From assembly GCF_000429085.1 (NCBI RefSeq), contig NZ_AUBE01000008.1, positions 124,001 to 188,000 of the forward strand: a stretch of DNA of 64,000 nt, read 5' to 3'. How positions within the stretch are numbered: position 1 is the first letter of the stretch; every line of letters begins with the position of its first letter. The notes beneath the pieces were generated by a model that was not told where the DNA came from, searched no databases, and worked only from the letters and a program-made list of their open reading frames with translations. The position numbers and the translations under genes were made by a program. Origin of the DNA: Streptomyces flavidovirens DSM 40150 (GTDB taxonomy: Bacteria > Actinomycetota > Actinomycetes > Streptomycetales > Streptomycetaceae). This document shows positions 41,600 through 51,229 of the stretch, piece by piece.

Positions 41600-42937
41600 G
41601 TGCCCGACGTGGACCTGGTACTGCGCTCGACGCGCGTCGTCACCCCCGAGGGGACGCGCGCCGCATCGGTGGCCGTCGCCGACGGGAAGATCACGGCTGT
41701 GCTGCCGTACGACGCCGAGGTGCCGGCCGGAGCCCGGCTGGAGGACTTCGCGGACGACGTCCTGCTCCCCGGCCTCGTCGACACCCACGTCCACGTGAAC
41801 GACCCCGGCCGCGCCGAGTGGGAGGGCTTTTGGACCGCCACCCGCGCGGCCGCGGCCGGCGGCATCACCACACTCCTCGACATGCCGCTGAACTCGCTGC
41901 CGCCGACCACCACGGTCGACAACCTGCGCACCAAGCAGGACGTGGCCCGCAGCAAGGCGCACATCGACGTCGGCTTCTGGGGCGGTGCCATCCCGTCCAA
42001 CGTGAAGGACCTGCGGCCGCTGTACGACGCCGGCGTGTTCGGCTTCAAGTGCTTCCTGTCGCCGTCGGGCGTGGAGGAGTTCCCCGAGCTCGACCAGGAG
42101 CAGCTCGCCCGGTCGATGGCCGAGATCTCCGGCTTCGGCGGTCAGCTGATCGTGCACGCCGAGGACCCGCACCACCTGGAGGCGGCCCCGCAGAAGAGCG
42201 GTCCGGCGTACGCCGACTTCCTCGCCTCCCGGCCGCGCGACGCCGAGAACACCGCCATCGAGAGCCTGATCGCGCACGCCAGGCGCCTCGGCGCCCGCGT
42301 CCACGTCCTGCACCTGTCGTCCTCGGACGCGCTGCCGCTCATCGCCGCGGCCAGGCGTGAGGGCGTACGCGTCACCGTCGAGTCCTGCCCGCACTTCCTC
42401 ACCCTCACGGCCGAGGAAGTCCCGGACGGGGCGACGGAGTTCAAGTGCTGCCCGCCGATCCGCGAGGCCGAGAACCAGGACGCGCTGTGGGAAGGGCTCG
42501 CGGACGGAACGATCGACTGCATCGTCTCGGACCACTCCCCGTGCACCACGGACCTCAAGACCCCCGACTTCGCCTCCGCCTGGGGCGGCATCTCCTCGCT
42601 CCAGCTCGGCCTCCCGGCGATCTGGACCGAGGCCCGGCGCCGGGGCCACTCGCTGGAGGACGTCGTCCGCTGGATGTCCGCCGCACCCGCCGAGCTCGCC
42701 GGACTGTCGCAGAAGGGCGCCATCGAGCCCGGCCGCGACGCCGACTTCGCGGTCCTCGCCCCCGACGAGAGCTTCACCGTCGACCCGGCCCGGCTGCACC
42801 ACCGCAACCAGGTGACGGCGTACGCGGGCAAGACCCTGCAGGGCGTCGTCAAGTCGACGTGGCTGCGCGGCGTACGTATCGCCGACAACGGCACCCTGGC
42901 CGAGCCGACCGGCCGGCTGCTCGAAAGGAACAACTGA
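41600..42937 (+). CDS. allB: Allantoinase
   Basis: Hydrolyses allantoin to allantoate. The 445 residues form a cyclic amidohydrolase. [12 protein letters not shown] gives the first metal His pair, [10 protein letters not shown] the carboxylated Lys, IVHAEDP and VLHLSSSDA further metal His, and [11 protein letters not shown] the catalytic Asp. I chose GTG 41600 ([17 protein letters not shown] follows) because a GGAAG/GAGGGA site lies upstream; ATG 41582 would start 10 bases after the operator without a ribosome site. It is 1 base from allantoicase, forming an operon. Confidence 0.93.
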   Translation: MPDVDLVLRSTRVVTPEGTRAASVAVADGKITAVLPYDAEVPAGARLEDFADDVLLPGLVDTHVHVNDPGRAEWEGFWTATRAAAAGGITTLLDMPLNSLPPTTTVDNLRTKQDVARSKAHIDVGFWGGAIPSNVKDLRPLYDAGVFGFKCFLSPSGVEEFPELDQEQLARSMAEISGFGGQLIVHAEDPHHLEAAPQKSGPAYADFLASRPRDAENTAIESLIAHARRLGARVHVLHLSSSDALPLIAAARREGVRVTVESCPHFLTLTAEEVPDGATEFKCCPPIREAENQDALWEGLADGTIDCIVSDHSPCTTDLKTPDFASAWGGISSLQLGLPAIWTEARRRGHSLEDVVRWMSAAPAELAGLSQKGAIEPGRDADFAVLAPDESFTVDPARLHHRNQVTAYAGKTLQGVVKSTWLRGVRIADNGTLAEPTGRLLERNN

Positions 42938-42938
42938 C

Positions 42939-44060
42939 GTGTCTGACGTGGCGACCCCCTTCTTCACCGGTGACGCGAACCCGTACGGCGGCGGCGACCC
43001 GTACGCCGACTACCGCACCGCCGACTTCCCCTTCACGCACTTCGCGGACCTCGCCGACCGGCGGCTCGGCGCGGGCGTGATCGCCGCCAACGACGAGTTC
43101 TTCGCCGAGCGCGAGAACATGCTGCGGCCCGGTGCGGCGGAGTTCGACCCGGAGCACTTCGGCCACAAGGGCAAGATCATGGACGGCTGGGAGACCCGCC
43201 GCCGCCGTGGCGTCAGCGCCCAGCAGCCGCACCCGACGGACGAGGACCACGACTGGGCTCTCGTACGCCTCGGAGCGCCCGGCGTCGTACGCGGAATCGT
43301 CATCGACACCGCCCACTTCCGCGGCAACTACCCGCAGGCGGTCTCCGTCGAAGCCACCTCCGTGCCGGGATCGCCGTCCCCCGACGACCTCCTGTCCGGC
43401 GACGTGAAGTGGGTGACTCTCGTCCCCCGTACGGCAGTCGGCGGCCACGCGGCCAACGGCTTCGCCGTCGGCGTCGAGCAGCGCTTCACGCATCTGCGGA
43501 TCAACCAGCACCCCGACGGCGGCATCGCCCGCCTGCGTGTCTACGGCGAGGTCGCACCCGACCCGGCCTGGCTGGCCACGCTCGGCACGTTCGACCTCGT
43601 CGCCCTGGAGAACGGCGGCCGCGTCGAGGACGCCTCCGACCGCTTCTACTCCCCGGCCACCAACACCATCCAGCCGGGCCGCTCGCACAAGATGGACGAC
43701 GGCTGGGAGACCCGCCGCCGCCGCGACAAGGGCAACGACTGGATCCACTACCACCTCGTGGAGCAGGCCGAGATCCGCGCCGTCGAGATCGACACGGCGT
43801 ACCTGAAGGGCAACTCGGCGGGCTGGGCGGCGCTTTCCGTACGCGACGGCGCGGACGGCGACTGGACCGAGATCCTGTCCCGGACCCGGCTCCAGCCCGA
43901 CACGAACCACCGCTTCGTGCTGGGCGGGGTACCGGCGGCCACCGAGGTCCGGATGGACATCTTCCCGGACGGCGGCATCTCCCGCCTGCGCCTCTTCGGC
44001 TCCCTGACGGAGGCGGGCGCGTCGCGCCTGGCGGCCCGCCACCAGGAGCTGGGCGGCTGA
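42939..44060 (+). CDS. alc: Allantoicase
   Basis: Splits allantoate into ureidoglycolate and urea. The 373 residues show the internal duplication of the family: each half has KIMDGWETRRRRG or KMDDGWETRRRRD, then a discoidin-like strand set with IDTAHFRGNYPQ or IDTAYLKGNSAG and HLRINQHPDGGIARLRVYG or RMDIFPDGGISRLRLFG. It follows allB by one base and uses GTG 42939 with AAAGGA upstream. Urea and ureidoglycolate processing genes are not in the window. Confidence 0.95.
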   Translation: MSDVATPFFTGDANPYGGGDPYADYRTADFPFTHFADLADRRLGAGVIAANDEFFAERENMLRPGAAEFDPEHFGHKGKIMDGWETRRRRGVSAQQPHPTDEDHDWALVRLGAPGVVRGIVIDTAHFRGNYPQAVSVEATSVPGSPSPDDLLSGDVKWVTLVPRTAVGGHAANGFAVGVEQRFTHLRINQHPDGGIARLRVYGEVAPDPAWLATLGTFDLVALENGGRVEDASDRFYSPATNTIQPGRSHKMDDGWETRRRRDKGNDWIHYHLVEQAEIRAVEIDTAYLKGNSAGWAALSVRDGADGDWTEILSRTRLQPDTNHRFVLGGVPAATEVRMDIFPDGGISRLRLFGSLTEAGASRLAARHQELGG

Positions 44061-44081
44061 CGCCACCGCGGCACCCATGAC

Positions 44082-44121
44082 ACGGAGTGCGCCGGGACGC
44101 GACGGCCCCGGCGCACTCCGT
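44082..44121. terminator. Bidirectional terminator
   Basis: A perfect 15-bp stem (44082-44096 with 44107-44121) lies between alc and the convergent SDR gene. Confidence 0.85.
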
Positions 44122-44148
44122 CCGTCTTCCCGCCCGTGCGCCCCGGCG

Positions 44149-44889
44149 TCACGCGGCGTGGCCGCCGTCGACCAGCACCTCCGAACCCGTCATGTACGCC
44201 GCCTCCTCGCTCGCCAGGAACGCGACCATCGACGCGACTTCCTCCGGAGTGCCGAAGCGGCCGAGGGCCGTCATCTCGCTCTGCGCCGCCGCGTACGGGC
44301 CGTCCGCCGGATTCATGTCCGTGCCGACCGGGCCCGGCTGGACGAGGTTGGCCGTGATGCCCCGGCCGCCCAGCTCCCGCGCCAGGGCCTTCGTCAGGCC
44401 GGTCAGCGCGGCCTTGCTCGTCGCGTACAGCGTCCCGCCGGGGCCCGGCACGCGCGCGGTCATGCAACTGCCCATCGAGATGATCCGGCCGCCGCGTTCC
44501 ATCCTGGCGGCCGCGGCCTGTGAGGCCAGGAAGACCGCCCGTACGTTGACGGCCAGCACCTGGTCGACCTCCGCGAGCGCCAGCGTGCCGATCGGGCCGA
44601 GTACGCCGACGCCCGCGTTGTTGACCAGGATGTCGAGCCGGCCGAGCTCGTCGGCGGCCCGGCCCACGACGGCGGTGACCGCCGCCGGGTCCGCCGCGTC
44701 GGCCCGCAGCGCGATGCCGCGCCGGCCGGCCGCCTCGATCTTCTGGACGACGTCGTGGGCGGCCTTCTCGTCCCGTACGTACGTGATGGCCACATCCGCG
44801 CCGTCGCGGGCGAGCCGGAGCGCGATCGCCGCGCCCATGCCCCGGCTGCCGCCGGTGACCAGAGCCGTCCTGCCGTTCAGTGAAGCCAT
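44149..44889 (-). CDS. Short-chain dehydrogenase/reductase
   Basis: A 246-residue classical SDR. TGGSRGMG binds the NAD(P) cofactor, NNAG stabilises the core, and Ser-x(n)-YATSK gives the catalytic Tyr and Lys. PGPVGTDMNPADGP and the C-terminal YMTGSEVLVDGGHAA match 3-oxoacyl-ACP-reductase-like enzymes. Arg in the first loop region favours NADPH. AGAGG precedes the ATG. Its substrate is unknown and no partner gene is adjacent. Confidence 0.88.
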   Translation of the reverse strand: MASLNGRTALVTGGSRGMGAAIALRLARDGADVAITYVRDEKAAHDVVQKIEAAGRRGIALRADAADPAAVTAVVGRAADELGRLDILVNNAGVGVLGPIGTLALAEVDQVLAVNVRAVFLASQAAAARMERGGRIISMGSCMTARVPGPGGTLYATSKAALTGLTKALARELGGRGITANLVQPGPVGTDMNPADGPYAAAQSEMTALGRFGTPEEVASMVAFLASEEAAYMTGSEVLVDGGHAA

Positions 44890-45058
44890 GTCGGCTGCCT
44901 CTTCCGTAGGTCCGCAGTAGTGGTTGTGGATTCAAGGAAACAGGTGGCCGCGAGATGGCGCTGGCGGCAAACGGACGCCGTGCCCGAGTCGGCCGATGAG
45001 TTCCGTGGCAGCGTGGAGTCAGAGCTGGTGACACGTCACTGAAGAAGGGCTTCGGACC

Positions 45059-45676
45059 ATGAAGATCACGCTCACCACTTTCCTCACCCTCGACGGTGTG
45101 ATGCAGGCTCCGGGCGGCCCCGACGAGGACACCAGCGGCGGGTTCGAACAGGGCGGCTGGGTGGTTCCCTTCGCCGACGAAGGCATGGGCCGGTTCGTCG
45201 ACGGCGTGTTCGGCCGCGTCGACGCGTTCCTGCTCGGCCGGCGTACGTACGAGATCTTCGCGGCCTACTGGCCGAAGGTCACCGACGAGAACGACCCGAT
45301 CGCCGGCCCCCTCAACACCCTCCCCAAGTACGTCGCCTCCACGACCCTGGACAAGGCCGACTGGAACAACTCCACCATCATCTCCGGCGATGTCGCACAA
45401 GAAGTCGCACGGCTGAAGCAGGAGCCCGGCCGGGAACTCCAGATCCACGGCAGCGGCACGCTCGCCCGGTCCCTGATGAGGCACGACCTCATCGACGAGT
45501 ACAACCTGCTGACCTTCCCCGTCGTCCTCGGCGCGGGGCAGCGGCTGTTCGCGGAGGGCGGTCTGCCGACCTCGTTCGAGCTGACGGACAGCAGCACCAC
45601 CGAGTCGGGCATCGCCATCCACACCTACCGGCCGGTGGGGAGGCCGTCGTACGGCACCTTCGACCTCGACCAGTGA
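45059..45676 (+). CDS. RibD C-terminal/dihydrofolate-reductase-like protein
   Basis: A 205-residue protein of the DHFR-like RibD_C family. The start [85 protein letters not shown] and the YRP end are typical. These proteins bind NADPH and likely reduce an unknown small molecule. It does not act in riboflavin synthesis without the deaminase half. The ATG has GAAGGG upstream. Confidence 0.85.
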   Translation: MKITLTTFLTLDGVMQAPGGPDEDTSGGFEQGGWVVPFADEGMGRFVDGVFGRVDAFLLGRRTYEIFAAYWPKVTDENDPIAGPLNTLPKYVASTTLDKADWNNSTIISGDVAQEVARLKQEPGRELQIHGSGTLARSLMRHDLIDEYNLLTFPVVLGAGQRLFAEGGLPTSFELTDSSTTESGIAIHTYRPVGRPSYGTFDLDQ

Positions 45677-45710
45677 GGGCCGCACGGCCGGGCGGCAGCG
45701 CCGCAGGCGC

Positions 45711-45920
45711 CTACACCCGCCGGAAGCGGTCCGCGGAGGCCATCAGGGCTATGCCGGCGACCGCCAGCACGATGTTCGTGTAGATCGCGTGGCCCCGCAG
45801 GAACGGCAACAGCTGCAAAAAGCCGAAGAACTTGGGCATCCAGCCGGTCACCTCATGGATCAGACCGGACCCGCCCGACACGAACAGCACGAAGCCGGCC
45901 ACTTCAAGAATCTTCTTCAT
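45711..45920 (-). CDS. Small two-helix membrane protein
   Basis: A 69-residue protein with two hydrophobic segments (about 5-22 and 47-62) split by WMPKFFGFLQLLPFLRGH. It begins MKKILEVAGFVLFVSGGSGL. No family name is certain. It faces the next two-component operon across a 145-base gap and converges with the RibD-like gene. Confidence 0.6.
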   Translation of the reverse strand: MKKILEVAGFVLFVSGGSGLIHEVTGWMPKFFGFLQLLPFLRGHAIYTNIVLAVAGIALMASADRFRRV

Positions 45921-46065
45921 GCGCCGATCGTCGCGTGGCCGGCCACCCCACCGCGTCCGCCGTCCGGATCGGCCGGTGTGCCGAACGTCTGGGACTCCGC
46001 GACTTTGGTCGCTGAAACCCGTCGCGGCGCTCCGGCCCCGCCCCCGCGTGCGTAGCTTTGCCGGC

Positions 46066-47307
46066 ATGACCGATCAGGAGTACCGCTGGCTGCAGCCCTC
46101 GGCGATGGCCGACCCCGATCCCGGCCCCCCGGCCGGCCGGGGTCGCGGACGTCCGCGCCGTACTCCACGTGACTGGTTCGCCGACATCGTCATGTTCCTC
46201 TTCGCCGCGCTCGTCGGGCTCGGCGCGGCCGACGTCGCCGACAGCGTCGGCAACCCGCAGTTCGTCGTCGTCCTGGACCAACTGGCGGGCGCGGCCGCCT
46301 GCTGCGCGCTCTGGTTGCGGCGCCGGTGGCCCGTGGGCCTCGCCGTCACCCTGGTCGTCGTCTCCGTCATCGCGCCCGTCGCGTCCGGCGCCACGCTCGT
46401 CGCCCTGTTCACCCTCACCGTGCACCGGCCGTTCAAGACGGTCGCGGCGGTCGGCTCCGCCGCCATCGCGGCCGGCCTGGTCCAGGCGGTGCTGCGCCCC
46501 GACCCCAGCGTCCCCTTCCGGGCTACGGTCGTCGCGACCGTGGTCATCGTGCTGCTGATCGTCGGCTGGGGCATGTTCGTACGCTCCCGCCGGCAGCTCG
46601 TCGTATCGCTGCGCGACCGGGCCCGCCGCGCCGAGGCCGAGGCCGCGCTCCGCGCCGAGCAGGCACAGCGCCTGGCCCGCGAGGCCATCGCGCGCGAGAT
46701 GCACGACGTACTCGCGCACCGGCTCACCCTGCTCAGTGTCCACGCCGGCGCCCTCGAATTCCGCCCGGACGCCCCGCCCGCCGAGGTCGCCCGCGCCGCC
46801 GGAGTGATCCGCGACAGCGCGCACGAGGCGCTCAACGACCTGCGCGACGTCATCGGCGTACTGCGCTCCCCCGCCGCCGGTGACGGACCCGCCACCGGGG
46901 ACGAGCACCGGCCGCAGCCGACCCTCGACACCCTCGACGCGCTCGTCGCCGAGTCCCGCGAGGCCGGCATGAAGGTCGCCCTCGACCACCGCATCGCCCG
47001 GCCGCGGGACGTGCCCGCCGCGATCGGCCGCACCGTCTACCGCATCGCCCAGGAGGGCCTGACCAACGCCCGCAAACACGCACCCGGCGCCGAAGTCACC
47101 GTGACGCTGACCGGCGCACCGGGCGACGGCCTCACCGTCGAGGTACACAACCCGGCCCCCGAGGGCGACACCCCGCCCGTCCCCGGATCGGGCCAGGGCC
47201 TCATCGGCCTGACCGAACGGGCCACGCTCGCCGGCGGCCGTCTCGACCACGGACCGACGCCCGACGGCGGGTTCAGGGTCGGCGCCTGGCTACCGTGGGC
47301 CGCATGA
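46066..47307 (+). CDS. NarL-type sensor histidine kinase
   Basis: A 413-residue kinase. The N-terminal hydrophilic 40 residues are followed by four or five membrane helices, then a coiled linker (RARRAEAEAALRAEQAQRLAREAIAREMHDVLAHRLTLLSVHAGAL) with the phospho-accepting His, and the ATPase domain (EGLTNARKHAPGAEVTV, GQGLIGLTERATLAGG). TAGCTT ends 7 bases before ATG 46066, suggesting leaderless mRNA. The stop overlaps the regulator start (ATGA). Confidence 0.92.
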   Translation: MTDQEYRWLQPSAMADPDPGPPAGRGRGRPRRTPRDWFADIVMFLFAALVGLGAADVADSVGNPQFVVVLDQLAGAAACCALWLRRRWPVGLAVTLVVVSVIAPVASGATLVALFTLTVHRPFKTVAAVGSAAIAAGLVQAVLRPDPSVPFRATVVATVVIVLLIVGWGMFVRSRRQLVVSLRDRARRAEAEAALRAEQAQRLAREAIAREMHDVLAHRLTLLSVHAGALEFRPDAPPAEVARAAGVIRDSAHEALNDLRDVIGVLRSPAAGDGPATGDEHRPQPTLDTLDALVAESREAGMKVALDHRIARPRDVPAAIGRTVYRIAQEGLTNARKHAPGAEVTVTLTGAPGDGLTVEVHNPAPEGDTPPVPGSGQGLIGLTERATLAGGRLDHGPTPDGGFRVGAWLPWAA

Positions 47308-47978
47308 CCATCAGGCTGCTCATCGTCGACGACGACCCGCTCGTACGGGCCGGGCTCACCTTCATGCTCGGCGGGGCCGAGGACATCGAGATCGTGGGGG
47401 AGGCGGCGGACGGTTCCGAGGCCGCGGCGATGACCGAACTGCACCGCCCCGACGTGGTCCTCATGGACATCCGGATGCCCGTCATGGACGGCCTCGCGGC
47501 GACCGAGGTACTGCGCCGCCGCCCCGACGCCCCCGAGGTCGTCGTCCTCACCACCTTTCACGCGGACGAGCAGGTGCTGCGCGCGCTGCGGGCCGGTGCC
47601 GCCGGGTTCGTACTCAAGGACACCCCGCCCGCGCAGATCGTCGAGTCGGTACGGCGGGTGGCGGCGGGCGATCCGGTCCTCTCGCCGGCGGTCACGCGCC
47701 AGCTGATGACCCATGCCGCCGAGGTCTCCGCCGACCCCCGAGGACGCTCGGCGACGCGGCGGATCGGGCAACTCGCCGAGCGGGAGCGGGAGGTGGCGGT
47801 CGCCGTCGGCCGGGGACAGTCCAACGCGGAGATCGCCGCGGCGCTCTACATGAGCGTGCCGACCGTAAAGACCCATGTGTCACGCGTACTGGCCAAGCTC
47901 GGGCTCAACAACCGTGTCCAGATCGCGCTGTTGGTGCACGACGCCGGCCTCCTCGACGAGGAGGGCGACGTAGGCTGA
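47304..47978 (+). CDS. NarL/LuxR-family response regulator
   Basis: A 224-residue regulator paired with the upstream kinase. Receiver marks are LIVDDDPLVRAG, the phospho-Asp in VVLMDIRMPVMDG and FVLKDTPP. The LuxR-type HTH is LAEREREVAVAVGRGQSNAEIAAALYMSVPTVKTHVSRVLAKLGL. Targets are unknown; a P450 gene follows in the same direction 39 bases later, so it may be read through. Confidence 0.93.
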   Translation: MTIRLLIVDDDPLVRAGLTFMLGGAEDIEIVGEAADGSEAAAMTELHRPDVVLMDIRMPVMDGLAATEVLRRRPDAPEVVVLTTFHADEQVLRALRAGAAGFVLKDTPPAQIVESVRRVAAGDPVLSPAVTRQLMTHAAEVSADPRGRSATRRIGQLAEREREVAVAVGRGQSNAEIAAALYMSVPTVKTHVSRVLAKLGLNNRVQIALLVHDAGLLDEEGDVG

Positions 47979-48017
47979 CCGGGCAGTGACCAGGGGGCAG
48001 CGGAGAGGTGGGGGAGT

Positions 48018-49217
48018 ATGACAGTCGTCGATCTGAGCGACCACGCCGAGGAGTTCGCGGCGGATCCGTACCCGTACTACGCGAAACTGCGCGGGGCCGG
48101 TCCCGCCCACCTGATCCGGACGGCCGACGTCGAGCGGGTGTGGCTGATAGTCGGTCACGACGAGGCGCGGCGGGCGCTCGCCGACCCGCGCCTCAGCAAG
48201 GACTGGCGGACCTCGGGCCTGTACGACGTGACCGCCAACCCGATCAACGCCAACATGCTGGAGACCGACCCGCCCCACCACACCAGGCTGCGCAAGCTCG
48301 TCGCCAGGGAGTTCACCTCCCGCCGGATCGAGGCGCTGCGGCCACAGATCCAGCGCGTCACGGACGAGCTGCTGGACGCGATGACGGCCGGAGGCAGCCG
48401 TACGGCGGACCTCGTCGAGGCGCTCGCCTTCCCGCTGCCCATGACCGTCATCTGCGAGCTCCTCGGCGTGCCGGACCTGGACCGGGCCTCCTTCCGGGGC
48501 TGGTCCAACGAGATCGTCGCGCCGACCGGAGCCGACGCGGAAGGTGAGGCCGTACGGGCCATGGGGGCGTATCTCGCCGAACTCGTCGAGGACAAGCGCG
48601 CGTCCGCGCCCGGCGACGACTTGCTGAGCGCGCTGATCCGGACGCAGGCCGAGGACGGGGACCGGCTCGCCCCCGACGAGCTCATCGGCATGGCCTTCCT
48701 GCTGCTCATCGCGGGCCACGAGACCACCGTCAACCTGATCTCCAACGGGGTACGGGCCCTTCTCGCCCACCCCGGTCAACTGGCGGCCCTGCGCGCCGAC
48801 TTCGGTCTGATCGACAGTGCCGTCGAAGAGATGCTGCGCTATGACGGCCCGGTGGAGAACGCCACCTTCCGTTTCACCCGCGAGCCCTTCGAGGTCGGTG
48901 ACGTCGTCATTCCGGCCGGTGAGCCGGTCCTGGTCTCGCTCGCGGCCGGTGGCCGGGACGCCGCCCGTTTCCCGGATCCGGACCGCTTCGACATCACGCG
49001 CACAGCGGTCGCGGGCAAGGGGCCGGGGCATCTCGCCTTCGGCCACGGCCTGCATTTCTGCCTCGGTGCGCCGCTGGCCCGCATGGAGGGCCGCATCGCC
49101 GTCCGTACGCTCCTCGAACGCTGCCCCGATCTGACGCTCGACCCCGAAGGCGGGCCGCTGGAATGGCTCCCCGGCCTGCTGATGCGCGGCGTACGACGAC
49201 TGCCGGTGCGCTGGTGA
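48018..49217 (+). CDS. Cytochrome P450
   Basis: A 399-residue haem mono-oxygenase, class I bacterial type (CYP107/105-like). The oxygen-binding helix AGHETT (232-237), E271-M-L-R274, and the haem loop FGHGLHFCLG with ligand Cys348 are complete. The gene has no adjacent ferredoxin. The ATG has a GGGGG site. The substrate is unknown; broad-specificity xenobiotic or natural-product hydroxylation is typical for this group. Confidence 0.92.
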   Translation: MTVVDLSDHAEEFAADPYPYYAKLRGAGPAHLIRTADVERVWLIVGHDEARRALADPRLSKDWRTSGLYDVTANPINANMLETDPPHHTRLRKLVAREFTSRRIEALRPQIQRVTDELLDAMTAGGSRTADLVEALAFPLPMTVICELLGVPDLDRASFRGWSNEIVAPTGADAEGEAVRAMGAYLAELVEDKRASAPGDDLLSALIRTQAEDGDRLAPDELIGMAFLLLIAGHETTVNLISNGVRALLAHPGQLAALRADFGLIDSAVEEMLRYDGPVENATFRFTREPFEVGDVVIPAGEPVLVSLAAGGRDAARFPDPDRFDITRTAVAGKGPGHLAFGHGLHFCLGAPLARMEGRIAVRTLLERCPDLTLDPEGGPLEWLPGLLMRGVRRLPVRW

Positions 49218-49293
49218 GCGCGAGGGAGTCCGGCCCGGCCACGGCCCAGAAGCGCTCGACAGCCGGCCGCTCGGTAGCTGCCCGCCCGTGTCG

Positions 49294-50127
49294 TCAGCCG
49301 GGCATGACCGCCGCCGCGAACTCGGCCGGGGACTCCGCCCACGGCATGTGGCCCGCCCCCGCGAGCGTCACCCGCGAGACATCCGGCAGGGCCTGCGCCA
49401 GCGAATCCACCGCGTCGCGCGGCCGGATGTCCTGCTCGCCGTCCACGATGAGGACCGGCATCCTCAAGCCCCCGCAGGCGGCATGGAGCTGATGCTCACT
49501 CATCGTCCTGGTCTCGGCGTTGATCTCCGCGTTGCACTCGTGGTTCACGCCGTACCAGGGCGTGGCCATCCGCTCGGCCAGCCGCAGCGCCCGCTCCCGG
49601 TCCGGCCCCGCGAAGTCCGCCGACCACTGGAGCACACACATCTCGCGCTCCTGCGCCTCCGTACGCCGCTCCAGGGCCTTGAGCTCCTCCCACCGGGGCA
49701 GCCGGTCACCGATCGCGGCCCGCAGGTTCCCCGTGAACTCCGGGTACCAGCCGGAGTCCGGGCCGATGCCGGTGCCCGACACGTACACCAGCCGCGTCAC
49801 CCGTCGCGGATGCGCGAGCGCGTAGTGCAGGGCGAGCCGCGCGCCCCAGGAATGGCCGAGCAGCGTCACCGTCTCCAGACCGAAGTGCTTGCGTACGGCG
49901 TCGAGATCGGCCACCGACCTGGCCACCGAGTAGGGACCGCGCCGCTCGGAGCGCCCGCAGCCGCGCTGGTCCCAGCGGTGGACGGCCGCCCCCCGGCCCG
50001 TGAGCAGCCGGGCCACGTCGTCGAACATGTCCCACAGTCCTGGGCCGCCGTGGCACAGGATCACCGGATCGCCCTCGCCGGTTCTCTCCGCCCAGAGCTT
50101 CGCCCCGTCGTCCGTCGTCAGCGTCAT
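49294..50127 (-). CDS. Alpha/beta hydrolase, proline-iminopeptidase-like
   Basis: A 277-residue hydrolase of the S33 class. HGGPG (oxyanion), DQRGCGRSER, nucleophile GHSWGA and the late GAGHMPW His are present, with the Asp in VDGEQDIRP. The set HGGPG/DQRGCGRS is the hallmark of prolyl aminopeptidases, although small-molecule hydrolases share it. ATG 50127 overlaps the upstream oxidoreductase stop (ATGA), so the two are coupled. Confidence 0.85.
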   Translation of the reverse strand: MTLTTDDGAKLWAERTGEGDPVILCHGGPGLWDMFDDVARLLTGRGAAVHRWDQRGCGRSERRGPYSVARSVADLDAVRKHFGLETVTLLGHSWGARLALHYALAHPRRVTRLVYVSGTGIGPDSGWYPEFTGNLRAAIGDRLPRWEELKALERRTEAQEREMCVLQWSADFAGPDRERALRLAERMATPWYGVNHECNAEINAETRTMSEHQLHAACGGLRMPVLIVDGEQDIRPRDAVDSLAQALPDVSRVTLAGAGHMPWAESPAEFAAAVMPG

Positions 50128-51128
50128 GACGAGGGGATCTCTCCCAGCCGCACCGGCCGCCGCTCCCGGCGCGACAGCTCGCACGCCTCCGCGATCCGCA
50201 GCGCGTGCAGCGCCTCCCGGCCGTCGCAGGGGTTGTCCCGCTCGCCCAGCGCGACCCGTACGAACGCGTCCAGCTCCGCCTCGTACGCCGGGGCGAACCG
50301 TTCCAGGAAGCCGGGCCACGGCTGCTCGCAGGCCGGCGGCCCCTTCGGCTCGGTCGAGGTGATCGGCGTACGGTCGTCGAGGCCGACGGAGACCTGGTCG
50401 AGCTCGCCGGCGAGTTCCATCCGTACGTCGTAACCCGCGCCGTTGCAGCGCGTGGCCGTGGCGGTGGCGAGCGTGCCGTCGTCGAGGGTGAGGACCACCG
50501 CGGCGGTGTCCACGTCGCCCGCCTCACGGAACATCGCCGGCCCCGCGCCGGACCCGGCGGCGTACACCTCGACCACCTCACGCCCCGTGACCCAGCGCAG
50601 GATGTCGAAGTCGTGGACCAGGCAGTCCCGGTAGAGCCCGCCGGAGAGCGGCAGGTAGGCGGCGGGCGGCGGCGCGGGGTCGGAGGTCATCGCCCGTACG
50701 GTGTGCAGCCGGCCGAGGCTCCCCGACCGTACGAGCTCGCGCGCCGTGGTGTACCCGGCGTCGAAGCGGCGCATGAAACCGAGCTGGAGCACGGTCCCCG
50801 CCGCGTCGACCTCTCGCAGGGCGCCCAGTGTGCCGGGCAGATCCAGTGCGATCGGTTTCTCACAGAAGGCCGGCAGCCCCGCCCGCGCCGCCCGGCCGAT
50901 CAGCTCGGCGTGCGCCGAGGTGGCGGAGGCGATGACCACCGCGTCGACCCCCCAGGCGAAGATCTCGTCGACCGACGGCGCGGCGGTGGCGCCGATCCGG
51001 TCGGCGACCGCGGCGGCCCGCGCGGCATCGGTGTCCGCGACGAGCAGAGCACCCACTTTGCGATGGCGGCTGAGCACGTCAGCGTGGAAAGAACCGATAC
51101 GTCCCGTGCCGATGAGTCCGATGCGCAT
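50124..51128 (-). CDS. Gfo/Idh/MocA-family oxidoreductase, inositol dehydrogenase-like
   Basis: A 334-residue NAD(P)-dependent sugar or cyclitol dehydrogenase. The start MRIGLIGTGRIGSFHADVLSRH is a Rossmann motif; CEKPIALDL holds the catalytic Lys, and GGLYRDCLVHDFDILRWVTG contains the Asp and His of myo-inositol dehydrogenases. ATG 51128 is preceded within 6 bases by ACACTT and, 17 bases earlier, TTGACA, indicating a leaderless start. Divergent from the GntR regulator of a sugar ABC operon, so it probably oxidises the imported sugar or cyclitol. Confidence 0.88.
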   Translation of the reverse strand: MRIGLIGTGRIGSFHADVLSRHRKVGALLVADTDAARAAAVADRIGATAAPSVDEIFAWGVDAVVIASATSAHAELIGRAARAGLPAFCEKPIALDLPGTLGALREVDAAGTVLQLGFMRRFDAGYTTARELVRSGSLGRLHTVRAMTSDPAPPPAAYLPLSGGLYRDCLVHDFDILRWVTGREVVEVYAAGSGAGPAMFREAGDVDTAAVVLTLDDGTLATATATRCNGAGYDVRMELAGELDQVSVGLDDRTPITSTEPKGPPACEQPWPGFLERFAPAYEAELDAFVRVALGERDNPCDGREALHALRIAEACELSRRERRPVRLGEIPSS

Positions 51129-51138
51129 GCCCCAAAGT

Positions 51139-51222
51139 GTCGCCATGCGGGCCGCCGTGTCAAGGGTATGTCCTGACAATGTGACTACAGGACTTCCAGT
51201 AGTCATTACCTGGCGTTACGCT
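51139..51222. promoter_or_regulatory. Divergent promoter with overlapping operators
   Basis: Two interleaved inverted repeats lie here: GTCCTG-N12-CAGGAC (51170-51193) and TGACTAC-N10-GTAGTCA (51182-51205). On the minus strand TTGACA (51164-51159 region)-N17-ACACTT serves the oxidoreductase, and on the plus strand TACGCT (51217-51222) ends 7 bases before the GntR start. The repeats are likely GntR-binding sites. Confidence 0.6.
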
Positions 51223-51229
51223 CAAAGGC

